64,000 nt of DNA from Fremontodendron californicum (GCA_030761205.1 JAULJL010000004.1:36800172-36864171), one strand, 5' to 3'; shown: positions 1 through 12,658, counted from the stretch's first letter. A program made the numbers and translations. The notes: a model not told the origin generated them from the sequence alone.

Positions 1-51
1 TTTCTTCTAGATTCCCTACCATCAGTATTTAATTTGTATTAATTTCCGTAG

Positions 52-3000
52 GTGTGTCGAGTCAGGTGTAATGTATCTTAGCTCAAAGGTCGAAACGATT
101 ATTGAAGCTACCAATGATCATAATCTTGTAGTCTGCGAACGCAGTCGTGTTGTTCCTTGCAGGTAGGATAATTTATTTTTCCCCTACTGCCATTCCTAAA
201 TTTTAACCTTTTAGTATCACAGCTCCTTTCAAGCTCCTAATGCATGTATTATAGGCTTGTTACTGTTGCTTCAGGTAAACTGTTGCAATATGAGGTAGGG
301 GGTCCAAGGGTCTCCGTACAAACAGCTAATGGCCTTGAGGTTGAGGTATGTATGATATGCCTATGCCTATGCCTATGCCTATGCCTATGCCAGCTTCAAT
401 TGTTACAATTGTAGATTTTCTTGCATCTGTTATTTTACATTACTGAAGCGTGCCCTTTTCCTGCTGGCTTTTCTTTCTTATTATAAGGGTGAAGCAGTGT
501 ATTGTCTAATTTTGACTATCAGAAACAACAAATTAGAAACAAGTGAACACTTTCGTTTTCCTTTCATCAATTATATAGGATGTTTATGCTCGCTCGCTCT
601 CTCTCTCTCTTTTTTTCTGGGGGGGCAAGGGGGTAAGTTTATGCTCCAAAATTACCGTTTAACAGGTTGGCAATGGATGAAAAATTTTCTGAACTTGTTT
701 CACAGTTGTTATAATTGTACTACTTTTTTCTTATTATGTCAGGTGGAGAACAATCCTTATGATCCCAGCCTGATGGTTTTCATGGATTAGAGAGACTATG
801 CTAAACAAGAAGTTCCTTCTTTAGAAGCTCAATATCCAACATTTCTTTATGCCATGCCCCTGTCTTCAACAAGAGTTTTCTTTGAGGTTTGCACCATGCA
901 ATTAATTTTGTTTTTTGTTCATGTTGTATGTCATGATTACATGCAAAATGAATTAGAAAGTTGCACTGCCGGAAACTTGTTTGGCTTCAAAAGATGCCAT
1001 GCCTTTTGATTTATTAAAGAAGAAGCTCATGTGAAGGTTAGAGACAATGGGAATCCTGATTTTAAAAGTTTATGAAGAGGTAATCTCCGTGACCAAATTA
1101 AGATATCGGTGGAATGTTCAACCCATTCCATTATAATGTATGAGTAATACTACACAAAAACAGGGCTTCATGTCAATCATCTCCTTGCCATTTTAGGAAT
1201 TAATGACAGTCTCCATATTCACTGATTAGATGAGTCTATTTCATATCAGTAGTGTCATCTTTTAACTTCCCAACTAACATCTACTTGGAAGCAGGCCTTC
1301 AGCCTTCTAGCATGATATTTGTTGTGTTTATTTTATATGAATTTCCTTTTTTTCTATTTTTATAAGGGGTTTATAAAGGGGACCCCCAAGATATACTGTT
1401 TTTTGGTTTCATAGTCAAAAGACACCTTTTCTCCATGAGTTATGCTTTTTTACTATTCCTCATGTATGATTAAGCGACATCCCCTTAAATTCAGGATTCA
1501 CCTTCCAATTATGTTAGTACAAAATCAGAGAAAACAGCTTATCACAAACAACAGCACATCAAATTCAGGATTCAACTTTCTATCATGGTAGCACATAATT
1601 TGCAATTGAGTTGGTTTCCGTTCATAATTGTGGTCGATGGAGTGCAAAGCCCAGTGGTCTTCCTGGCTCACATAGAATTAATGCCTGTATATATTTCCAC
1701 TTCTCAGTTAGTATTCTATCACATTTCATTCCTGACAGTTCCATGTTCCAACTACCTCATGAAGTAACATGTGCTGATAATGCCAAATTTTGTTAGCAAG
1801 ATGCCATTTTCTTGGATACTAAATAGTAGTTCCGAAATGTTTCAATCTTATGCAGGAGTGGTCTTACATTCCAGTTGGTGGTTCCTTACCAAACACAGAG
1901 CAGAAGAACCTTGCATTTGGTGCTGCTGCAAGCATGAGGCATCCAGCTACTGGTAAGAATTGGGTTAATAGATATTTCCTTCAATAATTCAGACTTGATA
2001 GTGCCTATCTAAACCTTCTTAAACAGGTTATTCAGTTGTCAGATCATTGTCAGAGGCTCCAAATTATGCTTCTGTAATTGCAAATATCCTGAGGAAGGAT
2101 CATTCTAACAGCTTGCTTACTAGTGAAAGAAATAATGGGAATATCTCAATGCAAGGTATGCTGTGTGATTTATCCTCTTTTCCTCTCAACTTCACTTTTT
2201 TAAGGGTTGGTAACTAAGTTCTTTCATCTTAAGCAAGACCACAATAATAGCAATCAAAATTTAATTTTTCATATAAATGATATACTGCATATGCATATGT
2301 TTATTTTATGTGTACTAGATATTTCAATGGTTTTTTTCAAGAGTATCATGCATTATTCGGGTTTACTAACATGACTAATTTCTCGTCGTAAATGTGACGT
2401 CAATTATCATCCTTGGTAGTTGTCTTTATGATTTGTTGTTTGTCTCTTGCTTGGCTTGTATGTTTCTAGTTGCTGAATTGTCCTTGAGGGTGCTTTGCAT
2501 ATTTATTGTGCGATGTGATGCTATGGTGGTTTATATAATGTTTCAACAATTTAGAATTCAGCGCATGGTATCACCTTCTTATGATGTGTTATTCTAATTT
2601 GATTCAGCTTGGAATACTCTTTGGCCACAAGAAAGGAAACGCCAGAGGTCATTCTTTCTCTTTGGGCTAGCACTTATATTGCAACTAGATATTGAAGGCA
2701 TTCGAACATTCTTCCATACATTCTTCCGTTTGCCGAGTTGGTATGACTTAACTCAATATCGACCATCTGCTGGTGCTTATTTACCAAATCTTCAGTTTTT
2801 GAACTTGAGACAGAGAAACATAACTTCATGAATTAACAAACCTATTATTAATTAATGGTTTTTTTGTGTGTTTTTATTCAACATTATAAAAGAAATAATG
2901 CTTGACTAGCCTGAGTTGCCTACTTAAAATTATACTTTGTAATAATTAATGGATATACTAATTGCAGGATGTGGCAGGGATTTCTTGGTTCTACTCTTTC

Positions 3001-3134
3001 CTCCGCCGATCTCGTTTTGTTTGCCTTTTATATGTTTGTTTATAGCACCAAACGATATGAGAATGTCCCTTGTCAGGCACCTACTCTCAGATCCAACTGG
3101 AGCAACTATGATAAGAACATATCTCACAATATAG
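52..3134 (+). pseudogene. LCYE (pseudogene): Lycopene epsilon-cyclase pseudogene, 3' part (multi-exon)
   Basis: Lycopene epsilon-cyclase adds the epsilon ring to lycopene in plastids, on the route to alpha-carotene and lutein. Exons matching its C-terminal two thirds can be read at about 52-162 (CVESGV..), 255-345 (KLLQYEVGGPRVSVQT), 743-886 (ENNPYDPSLMVFMD), 972-1079 (ETCLASKDAMPFDLLKKK), 1856-1952 (EWSYIPVGGSLPNTEQKN), 2027-2155, 2608-2740 and 2968-3134 (MWQGFLGSTL .. DPTGATMIRTYL). Most keep GT/AG borders. Breaks: TAG at 788-790 where Tyr is expected after VFMD, TGA at 1032-1034 where Ser is expected after KKKLM, and one extra base near 3039-3041 that shifts the last exon. The exon starting near 972 is preceded by CCG, not AG. 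The normal stop TAG is still at 3132-3134. The 5' part lies outside the window. Family assignment is by recognised motifs and is strong. Loss of function is inferred from the breaks. Confidence 0.9.
355..391. repeat. Hexanucleotide microsatellite (ATGCCT)n
   Basis: About six copies of a six-base unit (ATGCCT) lie in the intron after the second visible exon of the lycopene cyclase pseudogene. It is a simple tandem repeat with no sign of coding use. Confidence 0.8.
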
Positions 3135-5136
3135 ATGGTAACCTTTTGTATTTCTTCCCTTGTTTGGTTCTATTTTTCAATTGCTATTTAGGCAATATTA
3201 TGAGGAGCCTATCTACCATGAAGATAAATAGGCATTTTTATATTCATACATTTGCATGTATATCTTCTTTAGTTAAATACAGTGCACATTTTTCTTCCAA
3301 AATCTGAGTGCATATATATATTAATGTTATGTTCTTATTTGTTGACCAAATAACCCCGAGTTGCAATTAACTTCTATTGTATTGTTCCTTCCTATATTGC
3401 TGCGACTCTTCATTTCTTTTGAAGTATCTGTATCCGACACCCGTTTTCGATTTATATCCGGACATGGGTATGGGAATATGATCCCCAAAGATCCTCCAAA
3501 TACATGTAAAAACTTAGAATAAATCAAACATACCCATGTCGGACACATACTTGTGTCCGACACTCACATCCGAGTCTGAGTAACATAAGTTCCTTCAGCA
3601 ACCAATCGGTTTTCATGTTCTGATGGCTTGTTCACTACTTCCCCATCATTCAGTAACAACCTTTGACAGATCTAAAAGAGATAGTGTGGGAGTTTATGCT
3701 TGGATGTTGGATTGCTCTTAAACCTTACCTTTGATGGCCATTACAGTATTGTTTTCAGTCCAACTTCTCATAGATTTTGTCCAGACAAGATGTTATGCTG
3801 CCACCATTTTACCAAACAATTTTAGGGTGTGTTTGGACGAGGGATTTCAAGGAGGAAATTTATTTGTAGAGAGATTTTCAAAATTCTAAAATAGAATTAC
3901 TTTGTTTTGCAAAATAAAAATTAGAATTCTTAAAATTCTTGGAATTTGAAAGAGGATTTTTAAAGGGTTCAAATTCCCTTTTCAAATTCCACCTCTAGAA
4001 GTGGAATTTGTGATTTTTTTTTTTTGATTTTTTACTAAAATATTAGCATTTATTATATTTTCTTTTTTTACGCAACTTTTATCTTTTTCAATTCTAACTA
4101 CGAAAACTTATTTAATTTTTTTTTATTATTTTTCATGTTATTAGTAATATCTATATATTTTTACAAATCTAATGATATTCATATTGCATATTTTTCTCAA
4201 TATTTTTTTTTATTTTATCTACAATATTATTTTTTTACCTCATCAAATTTCAATATTCAAAATTTCTTTCCAAATCCAAATAATACAATTACAAATGCTA
4301 GCATTTTGAATTGATGTATTTTAAAATATTAACATTTCAAAATTCTTTAAAATTTTACTCTAGTAATTTAAATAAATAAATCACTTATCTTGAAAGGAGT
4401 CTGGAGGCTCCATCTGCAGTCAGTGGAAGCTGAAAACATAGATTCAATGACCAGCTTATGAAATCATCTCTCCCTTTATTTAAAAGTTTGTTAGTCAGAA
4501 TTACTAGTTTCTTTCTGTTATTTGGTTTTGAGGATAACATCGATTTTCTGGAGAAAATTAACGTTACACCCTAAATGGAAGAAATCGTGAGGTTACAGAA
4601 ATTCCTGCTCTGGCATCTGTTGCATTCCAGGATTGAAAGAAATTGCAGATTATGCATTGGAAGATACTTCAGGATCTTAGAGGAACTTAGTTTTTTGGAT
4701 GAATTTTTTTGAGTGAATAGATCAAACTTGCTCCACGCCATGTAATCATAGACGTGTACAAAGATGAAACTCTTAGAAGTCAACTGACCTTGCAGAGACG
4801 AAATGACTAAGAACTTGCGGCAGGGAAACTTTTACACGCTAGACCCTTGACGTTGGTCAATAATTAATTATTTATAGCCATCCAGTTTGAAGGTTTCAAC
4901 TCTGGCGGCTTTTACTAATAGATTTAAGACAGTGGCAGGTGATCAATCATTTCAACACAATTGGCAGGTTTGGAAAATTGCATTGAAATTGAATATTCTT
5001 TTGATAATCGGTTAGGCACTCGGATTAATTTGGATGTATCTGTTCTGTTCTGAACCACAGAAAGTAACTATTAGCCATTTTAACATAACCCTCGAGTCTC
5101 TGCTCTTCTCTACCAAGAACATTGAGCTTTTTATCC
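3135..5136. other. Intergenic, no gene seen
   Basis: This spacer lies between the LCYE pseudogene and the CNL gene. It holds a dispersed repeat (3420-3585). From about 3835 there is an AT-rich segment starting TTAGGGTGTGTTTGGACG, which resembles the end of a Tourist-type MITE, with a local inverted repeat near 3938-3990. I could not find the matching far end. The last 100-200 bases should hold the CNL promoter, but no clear TATA box stands out. Confidence 0.5.
3420..3585 (+). repeat. Dispersed repeat, copy 1
   Basis: A segment rich in TCCGACAC-type words that contains AAAAACTTAGAATAAATCAAA. A diverged copy in the same orientation lies at 45985-46135, with the same order of blocks (GGACAT, AAAGATC, CCAAATACAT, TTAGAATAAATCAAA, GGACACATA, CCGACACTCACA). 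It is noncoding and I do not know the family. Confidence 0.7.
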
Positions 5137-7833
5137 ATGGATTTCATTTCCCCTCTGATCAGCATAGTCGACAGATTATGCACAGCTATGGCTCCTCTGG
5201 TAAGCCATGTTATGAATTTGGACAGAAGGATACACTCGTTCACTACAGAACTAAATGAACTGAAGGACAAGAGAGATGACTTAAGGACACGCGTTGAGCG
5301 AGCTGAACTGGATGGATCAAGACGTACAAATGAAGTTCAGAGGTGGCTGGCAAGAGTAGAAGTTATTGAAGCTGAAGCTACCTCCATTATAGAGAATTTT
5401 GGACAGAGCAGGCAAGGCCTGGGGTGCTTAAATCCAAGTTGTTGTTCAAAATACAATCTGAGCGAGGAGATTATAGAGAAGCTGAAGGAGATAAGTGAAC
5501 TGAAGGGGAAAGGAATCTTTGAGAGTCTAGTGACAGAGCCACATCCTGCACCTGTTGAGGAGAAACCATGTAAGCCTGCAATTGGAATCAGCGTGATGTT
5601 AGACAAGGTGTGGGATTTTCTTGAGGAGGATAAAGTGGGAATTATTGCATTATATGGAATGGGTGGAGTTGGGAAAACGACCCTTCTGAAGACCATCAAT
5701 AATGCATTTCTTACCAGAGATCACAATTATGATGTAGTAATATGGGTCTTGGTCTCTAAGGAATTTGTTGTCAGTAAGATCCAACAATCCATTGTGGCCA
5801 GGTTAGGGTTGACCTGGGAAGAAAGTGAAGCCCATGAACTCCAAACTTCAAAGATTTACAATGTTTTGAAAAAGAAGAGGTTCCTCCTATTGCTGGATGA
5901 TGTTTGGGAAAGAATTGACCTCGGGGATATTGGAATTCCTCTTCCTGATGAGGAAAATAAATGCAAGCTGATATTTTCAACACGTTCCATGGATGTGTGT
6001 AGCGACATGGATGCTCATAGGAAGCTCAAAGTAGAACTCTTGAGCGATGAGAAATCATGGCAGTTATTCTGTGAGAAGGTTGGAAGAATGGAGATTTTAG
6101 AGTCACCACCTATTAGAACTTATGCTGAGACAATTGTCAGAAAATGTGGAGGTTTACCGCTTGCCTTGATCACTGTGGGTAGAGCCATGGCCAATAAGGA
6201 GACTGAAGAAGAATGGAAGTATGCAATTGAATTACTCAACAAATCTCCATCAGAACTTCGAGGTATGGAAGATGTATTTACCCTCCTAAGGTTTAGCTAT
6301 GACAATTTGGAGAATGAAACAACAAAAATGTGCTTTTTGTATTGTTCTCTATTCCCTGAAAGCTATTCCATTGAGAAAGAACAGCTTGTAGAGTACTGGA
6401 TTGCAGATGGATTTCTGGACAGTTCCTATGACAGTAATGCCTATAATAAAGGGTATGCTGCAATTGGGTCCCTAAAAGTAGCCTGCTTACTGGAAACAGG
6501 CGAAGAAGAAACCCAAGTAAAGATGAATGATGTTATCCGAAGTTTTGCCTTATGGATAGCATCTGAATCTGGAGTAAACAAGGGAAAATTTTTGGTTGAG
6601 GCAAGCTTGGGCCTTACTGAAGCTCCTGGAGTTAAAAACTGGGAAGGAGCACAGAGGATTTCTTTGTTAGACAATGGAATCACAGGACTAAAAGAAGTAC
6701 CTATGTGCCCAAATCTGTTGACTCTGCTGCTTCAGTGGAATAATGGTCTGAATCGGATACCAGATGACTTTTTTCAATCAATGCCTGCTCTTAGGGTCCT
6801 GGATTTGTCATTTACAAGCATCAGAAAGATCCCAGCGAGTATCAATCAGTTATTAGAGTTGCATCATCTTAATTTAACAGCTACAAAAATAACCACATTG
6901 CCCAAGGAGCTAGGAAGTTTAGCAAAGCTGAATCACTTGAATCTCTTGCGCACATACTCTCTTCGAACAATTCCACGTGAGGCTATATCTGGACTTTCAG
7001 AGTTGGTGGTCTTGAATTTGTATTACAGTTATGAGCGTTGGAAAATTCAGAATTCCGACGGTGAAGATGAAGTTGGATTTGAGGAATTGGAGACCTTGAG
7101 ACACCTTCGCATCCTTGGTTTAACCATTTCCACAATAACCTCACTGAACAGACTCACTGGCATTAGAAGTTTAGTTAAATGTATACAGTATTTATTCATA
7201 AAGGAATGTGAAGGTTTGCCTCAATTAGAATTATCATCAACTTTCGGTTATGGTAAAATATTGAGAAGACTTAGCATCAAAGACTGCTATGACTTAAATT
7301 ACTTGGTAGTGGATGCCGAGGATGGAGAAAAGTGCCTGCCTAACCTGGAGGTTCTAGCCTTGCATGGCCTGCCTAACCTAACTTCAGTGTGGAAAACCCC
7401 ACTGAGAGAAGCAAGCCTGCAAAATCTGCGCTTGTTGAATATCTGGTATTGCCATAGATTGAAGAATGTTTCATGGGTATTATTACTTCCAAGGTTAGAA
7501 GTAATTTACTTGTTCTACTGCAAATCATTGGAAGAAGTGGTAAGCGGAGAAGAGAAACCAGAGCCTGATTCAAAGGCAGCTTTTTCAAGGCTTAAAACTA
7601 TATCCATCCGCGACCTCCCTGAATTGAGGAGTATTACACCATGGGCATTAGCTTTCCCCTGCTTGAAGAACATTGCTGTGATTGATTGCCCAAAGCTGAA
7701 GAAACTATCAATCAGAACTCATAGTTCCTCAACCCTGCCAACAGTGTACTGCAGTAAGGATTGGTGGGAAAAAATAGAATGGGATGAACCCAACACCAAA
7801 TATGCTTTCCTTACCAACTTTACATCAAATTGA
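5137..7833 (+). CDS. CC-NB-ARC-LRR disease resistance protein (RPS5-like CNL)
   Basis: An intracellular immune receptor of the coiled-coil NLR class, nearest in style to the single-exon RPS5/At4g27190-type group. The start is the ATG at 5137 (ATCCATGG context, protein MDFISPL.., 898 aa). An upstream in-frame extension to 5122 begins with TTG and is not a start. In order: a coiled-coil N-terminus (about 1-140), an NB-ARC with P-loop GMGGVGKTT at about 174, kinase-2 LLLLDDVWE near 250, RNBS-B IFSTRS, GLPLA at 339 and RNBS-D CFLYCSLFPE, then leucine-rich repeats from about 500 to 860 and the typical WW..EWDEPNTKYAF tail. The MHD motif at 463-465 reads MND. In this family that motif holds ADP and changes there can make the receptor autoactive, so His-to-Asn is worth noting. 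The frame is intact over its full normal length, so it is probably functional. The effector recognised is unknown. Confidence 0.95.
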   Translation: MDFISPLISIVDRLCTAMAPLVSHVMNLDRRIHSFTTELNELKDKRDDLRTRVERAELDGSRRTNEVQRWLARVEVIEAEATSIIENFGQSRQGLGCLNPSCCSKYNLSEEIIEKLKEISELKGKGIFESLVTEPHPAPVEEKPCKPAIGISVMLDKVWDFLEEDKVGIIALYGMGGVGKTTLLKTINNAFLTRDHNYDVVIWVLVSKEFVVSKIQQSIVARLGLTWEESEAHELQTSKIYNVLKKKRFLLLLDDVWERIDLGDIGIPLPDEENKCKLIFSTRSMDVCSDMDAHRKLKVELLSDEKSWQLFCEKVGRMEILESPPIRTYAETIVRKCGGLPLALITVGRAMANKETEEEWKYAIELLNKSPSELRGMEDVFTLLRFSYDNLENETTKMCFLYCSLFPESYSIEKEQLVEYWIADGFLDSSYDSNAYNKGYAAIGSLKVACLLETGEEETQVKMNDVIRSFALWIASESGVNKGKFLVEASLGLTEAPGVKNWEGAQRISLLDNGITGLKEVPMCPNLLTLLLQWNNGLNRIPDDFFQSMPALRVLDLSFTSIRKIPASINQLLELHHLNLTATKITTLPKELGSLAKLNHLNLLRTYSLRTIPREAISGLSELVVLNLYYSYERWKIQNSDGEDEVGFEELETLRHLRILGLTISTITSLNRLTGIRSLVKCIQYLFIKECEGLPQLELSSTFGYGKILRRLSIKDCYDLNYLVVDAEDGEKCLPNLEVLALHGLPNLTSVWKTPLREASLQNLRLLNIWYCHRLKNVSWVLLLPRLEVIYLFYCKSLEEVVSGEEKPEPDSKAAFSRLKTISIRDLPELRSITPWALAFPCLKNIAVIDCPKLKKLSIRTHSSSTLPTVYCSKDWWEKIEWDEPNTKYAFLTNFTSN

Positions 7834-9558
7834 TGGAGCATGTACTTAACTTCGTCATATTTGGTATGTCCTGCTAATTTCCATGGATATGAAACTTTAT
7901 CTTATAACCAGGTTTTCTTTTTCCTACATTTTGTCTTGTAGAAATGATGTTGTAATCAGCACCAAGGTTCAACAAACAGAAATGAGATGAAATAGAATGC
8001 TTCATACTAAATGAGTTACAGTAATATAGGAAAAAGAAAGTTAAAGTTTAAATGCTTCAGGGGCTAACAGTCATTGAATTTTAATTTACAGTCACAGTTA
8101 TACTACATCTTTGACAAAATTTTGAGTAGACGATTTCCCATATCTAATAACTGAAGCATCCTCAAATTAAAAGGAATAGGAATGTATGACAAAGAATCTC
8201 AGGGGATGATGGCTGGTATGTAGGTCTATACTGCATCCTTCAAGGGGACATCTATCCTGTTAGAATGGCAAAAATGAAAACGCTGAAGTCTTTTTTATAC
8301 CCTAAGTAAACCCGATAATTTTTTTAGACACTGATACAAAAATACAACATAAACACGTGTTCAATAGACACGAAAATAATATAATAAATTCGATTAAAAT
8401 AAAACGTTTATTACAAGTATTATATTCGTGTTTAAAATTTTGATACATTTAATAATTTATATTATTTTATATTTATACGATTGATAAAAAAAAACACGAA
8501 ACACAATATACGTATACGAATTGTCAGATTGACCTAAAACATCTGCTACATGTCTAGCAGCCCACAGTAAACCCCAGGCCCTATGTTCTAATCCATAATT
8601 ATGCAAATCTTAAACTAAACAAATAATAGAGGGGGGACAGATTCAAGAGAACTCAAAGACTTGGAGGAGTTGTTCCCCTTCCACTCAAGATGGTGATGAG
8701 TGATGACATTTATTATTAGCTTTTTTAGTCCACAACTCCGAGAATCTTGCAAGCTTTTTAGATGCTTTTCAGCATTTGGATTAACTTAATCCAATATCAA
8801 CACCTTTCATGGGTATCATATCTAGGCCGAAAAACAAACAGTAACACTCAACTCAAACACATTGAAATGTAAAAAGGCGTGAAGGTAATCGCAACAAGCA
8901 AATTAACTGGCACCCCATCCTATTTGAGAGCGTATTTATTCTTATTAGCAGCCGATATGGGTTATTTTCTTGGCTCCTTAAGTTTAAATTTTGAGCAATG
9001 GTCCACTTCCCAGTACTATTCTAAAATCTATGCCAGGATCCCAAAAGGGCAAAGTTTGCCACTCATGGGCATGCATGGCTCCATGGATGGAATTTTCATT
9101 TAAATCAAGATTACATTCAAATTATCCAATGCTACTTAAGTTCCAGCCAGCCCTTTGTTAGCCTCACATCAGTATTTAGGAAATCAGAATCTTTGAAACT
9201 ATATGTTTGGAATTGGGGTGCAAAGAAATCTAGTCTGTTTTCTCAATATAATCATCATTCTGTATATATATATATATATCAGAAATGTTAAAGACAATGT
9301 TAATAAGACTGAAAGTAAGATTAAGATTACATTGAAGAGACACAAATTCTGACAGAATCAAACACTTAAAAAAAAAGTGGATCGTTCCCACTCGAGATTG
9401 TGTTGGGGCATTGTCATTATGAGCAAATTTGAGATTCTAGCATGCTCGAAAAACGCTTTAGCTTTACCCTTTGATCACTCCAATCCAAAGGATTTTGCTT
9501 TCATGAGCATCATATATATATATATTACGATCTTATATATATATATATTACGATCTCT

Positions 9559-9589
<31 letters not shown>

Positions 9590-10289
9590 CATTGATATCA
9601 CTCTCAGCAGCCTTTGCTTTTTGTATATCAATTGGCATGATTAGGCAAATTCAATGGTTGTCATTACCCAAATTTTGTTTAATTAACATTAAAGCATATA
9701 TGCTTTATGCTACTTTTCTGCATTATAAATCTTTGGGTAAGCTCAAATTTGTATATTATTAGATTACTTAGATTTTGTCAAGCTCACATTGGTTGATCCC
9801 TTTGTAGAGGGATGAATTTTTTTTTTTTTTTTACCATTATTCTTCTTCAACTTCTTTATACTTAACAAAGACAGCCATTACTCAAACCATATTCCTTAAT
9901 CTGTGGTTTTAACAAATAATCAAGTATAAGTATATATATAAGCAACACTTGTCAAAACTTTATTGACTAATTTTAATTTAACAAAACAACATTCTGATTG
10001 ACTTTAAGGTGTCGAATCTTGTAAAATAAATTAAAAAAATCCCTTGAGGGGAATTCCTTCATCAATTGCTTGTCATGGCTTGCCACGTGACAAGTAATTG
10101 ATTGATTTTTTTATGAAAAAAAAAAAAATGAAAAAGAAAGATTTTTTTTTTTTAAGTATTTATTTCATATTCGTGTTATTTTTTTATATCATAATTATAT
10201 TTAATGTATTATTAAGTTTTTTCTCAATTTTTTTAAAAAATAATTATTGTGTTGTATTAAGGATATTACATATATAAATTTCATGTTAT

Positions 10290-10920
10290 GTATAGATTTT
10301 AACACATTCGTGCATTCGTATTGTGTTAGTGTTATTTTTTCGTGTTGTGTTGTATTTTAGTTTATTTTTTCGTGTTCGTGTCGTGTTCAAAATTACCAAG
10401 TCAAATTAGCACTATTCCAATAACTTTCAATTTTGTGTCACGTTATTTTTTTTGGTGTCGTGTTGATAGATTTTGACACATTCGTGCATTTGTGTTGTTA
10501 GTGTTATTTTTTCATGTTGTGTTGTATTTTAGTTATTTTTTCGTGTTCGTGTCGTGTTCAAAATTGTCAGGTCAAATTAGCACTATTCAAATAACTTTCA
10601 ATTTTGTGTCACGTTATTTTTTGTGTCGTGTTGATTGATTTTAACACATTCGTGTTGTGTTAGTGTTTTTTTTTGTGTTATATTGTGTTATAGTTATTTT
10701 TTCATGTTCGTTTTGTGTCTGAAATTGTCAAGTCTAATTAGCACTATTCAAATAATTCTCAATTTTGTTCAAGTTCGTTTTATATAAATTTCAATACGTT
10801 CGTGTATTCATGTCGTGATCATGTTATTTTTTCGTGTCGTGTCGTATTTTAAGTTATTTTTTCATGTCATGTTCGTGTGTGACACTATTCAAATAATTTC
10901 TAATTTTGTGTCACATGTTG
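10290..10920 (+). repeat. Degenerate tandem repeat (about 140-171 bp units)
   Basis: About four diverged units. The anchor CAAATTAGCACTATTC recurs at about 10402, 10573, 10734 (as TAATTAGCACTATTC) and 10880 (shortened), giving spacings of roughly 171, 161 and 141. Units are rich in TTCGTGT, GTGTCGTGTT and ATTTTTTCGTGT. It is noncoding. The shrinking period fits old tandem copies with deletions. Confidence 0.75.
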
Positions 10921-11569
10921 TATAATGATTGGTTCTTTATTTTATTTTTTAAAATAAAGTTATATTAATTTTTTTATTTTTATATTATTGAATAAAAAAT
11001 TATTGTATTGATAAATTATCGGTAAAATTAAAATATTGAATGATAATATGAGATGGGTTGATGTAAATAATTTTTTTTAAAACTTTTTGTGTTGAATTAA
11101 AAGAAAAAAATATTATGATGATTAAATAGTACCAAAAAACTATGTTAAATCATATTATAAGTTATGAGTTATTGTATGATAGTTGTTAAGTTTATATTTT
11201 ATTGTTTTTTTAATTTCTTAATATGAATAGAAATTATGAATATCGATATAATCTAAATGAATTAAATTTTGATATCCATCTTAATTTTTTTACATATAAT
11301 GTACATATAATGAATTAGATTCGTGTATTTGTATTATTTTATACCTATACCTTATTTTAAAAGTTGTCATCAAGTTGAAATATTTTACATAGTTTATCAT
11401 AAAATTCAATTTTAACTCTAAATTCATGTTATTTTTTGTGTGTCATAATCGTATTCAATGTATTGTCAATAACAATAAAACCAAAGAAACGCGAGGATTC
11501 AAACACTAATTATCATTCAAAAGTCTCCTCAAATTTGTGATCATTCAAAATCTTATTATATGTGTATTA

Positions 11570-11875
11570 TAAAGCATTAGTTAAGAAAATATAAAATACT
11601 AAAAAAATCTTGAATTATTCTATTTTTTTAAATAAATCTTTTTATTTTTACTCAAATAAATTTTTATTTCAAATAAAAATTTTATTTATATTAAAATTTT
11701 ATTTATGTATAAATTAAAAATTAAAGATTTATTTGAATATAAATTAAAGACTTATTTAAATGAAAATTAAAGATTAAAGATATTTATTTTAATGCAATAA
11801 AAATATAGGATTTATTTAAATAAAATGCTAAAATTCAAAAGTTTTTTTGGTTATTTTAACCTAAACAAAAAGAGA
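11570..11875 (+). repeat. Dispersed AT-rich repeat, copy 1
   Basis: Contains repeated AAATTAAAGATTAAAGA-type words. It ends in GCAATAAAAATATAGGATTTATTTAAATAAA and AAAATTCAAAAGTTTTTTTGG with TTATTTTAACC. A second copy in the same orientation ends the same way at about 50020-50095. This may be one end of an old retroelement. The family is not recognised. Confidence 0.6.
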
Positions 11876-12650
11876 AAGAATATCATTGGTTACATTTACA
11901 ATCAAGGTAATTAAAATAATTTGAGAATATAGTGCATTAAATTGTGCTTGAATTTGGGATGCATGTCTCCAAAATAACATCACAGCCTGCCACATGGAAT
12001 AATTATACTACTTGAAACAGATCTACAAAAACCAATCTCGTACAGTATGTTATATAAAAATCTAAAGCATAAAAACATGCAAAAGTTAGAATTTGTATGT
12101 CTATCATATGTTATAAAAAAAAAAAAAAAATCAACTTAAAACTAAAATTTAAAAACGATGCTGCTAATGAAATAACTCGGCCTGCATGCTTGCCCCCATG
12201 ACTGCCGGCCTTCACCTTTTCAAAAGTTTATTTACCTTTTCTTTTCAATTCTATAAAGTTTATGGCATTCAAAACATTAATATTCTAATTTGTTGGCACC
12301 ATGTAAAACCCTACCATAGAAACTAAGAAAAATAAAACAAAGATAAATTAATAAAAATAATAAATAATAATCATTTATGTTATTCGAATTCGAATTGAGG
12401 TGATCAATGTCGTTGGATATGGGTATATACGATTCGACACCTTTAATATTTTTTAAGTTTGCTTATATTTAGAGAATTATATTTTTATATTCATAACCGA
12501 ATATGTGTTGAATACAAATGTCGAATATTAATATTTAAAAAAAAAAAATACTATAACATAGATAATCATTGTTTCTATAGATTAAACAAGCAGGAAAATA
12601 TTCTCATCTCTGATGTCATCACCACCAATTCTCATCAGTTTTTCACCTTC

Positions 12651-12658
12651 TATAAAAG
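12651..12658 (+). promoter_or_regulatory. TATA box, probable MIR156 promoter
   Basis: TATAAAAG in a pyrimidine-rich context, about 200 bp upstream of the miR156 sequence and followed by TTTCTTCAAAGGAAC. An ACGT-related word (TGATGTCATCA) lies about 40 bp upstream. Plant MIR156 genes are transcribed by RNA polymerase II, so a TATA box at this distance is plausible. The assignment is inferred from position. Confidence 0.55.

Larger units (their letters stand above)
7834..12600. other. Long intergenic, repeat-rich, no gene seen
   Basis: I see no coding gene in this AT-rich stretch. It holds a segment at about 8316-8530 with CACGAA/GACACG words, which looks like an inverted, diverged piece of the family at 10290-10920. 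Two diverged direct copies of an unknown repeat lie at about 8650-8830 and 9370-9515, sharing CACTC(A/G)AGAT and TTTCATG(A/G)G(C/T)ATCATAT. There are also (AT)n and poly-A tracts near 9265, 9520 and 9565. Two further repeat blocks are listed separately. Confidence 0.6.

Noticed and set aside
3835..4390. Possible Tourist MITE starting TTAGGGTGTGTTTGG
   Set aside because: No matching inverted end or TTA duplication was found downstream, so it is left as an unsupported remnant.
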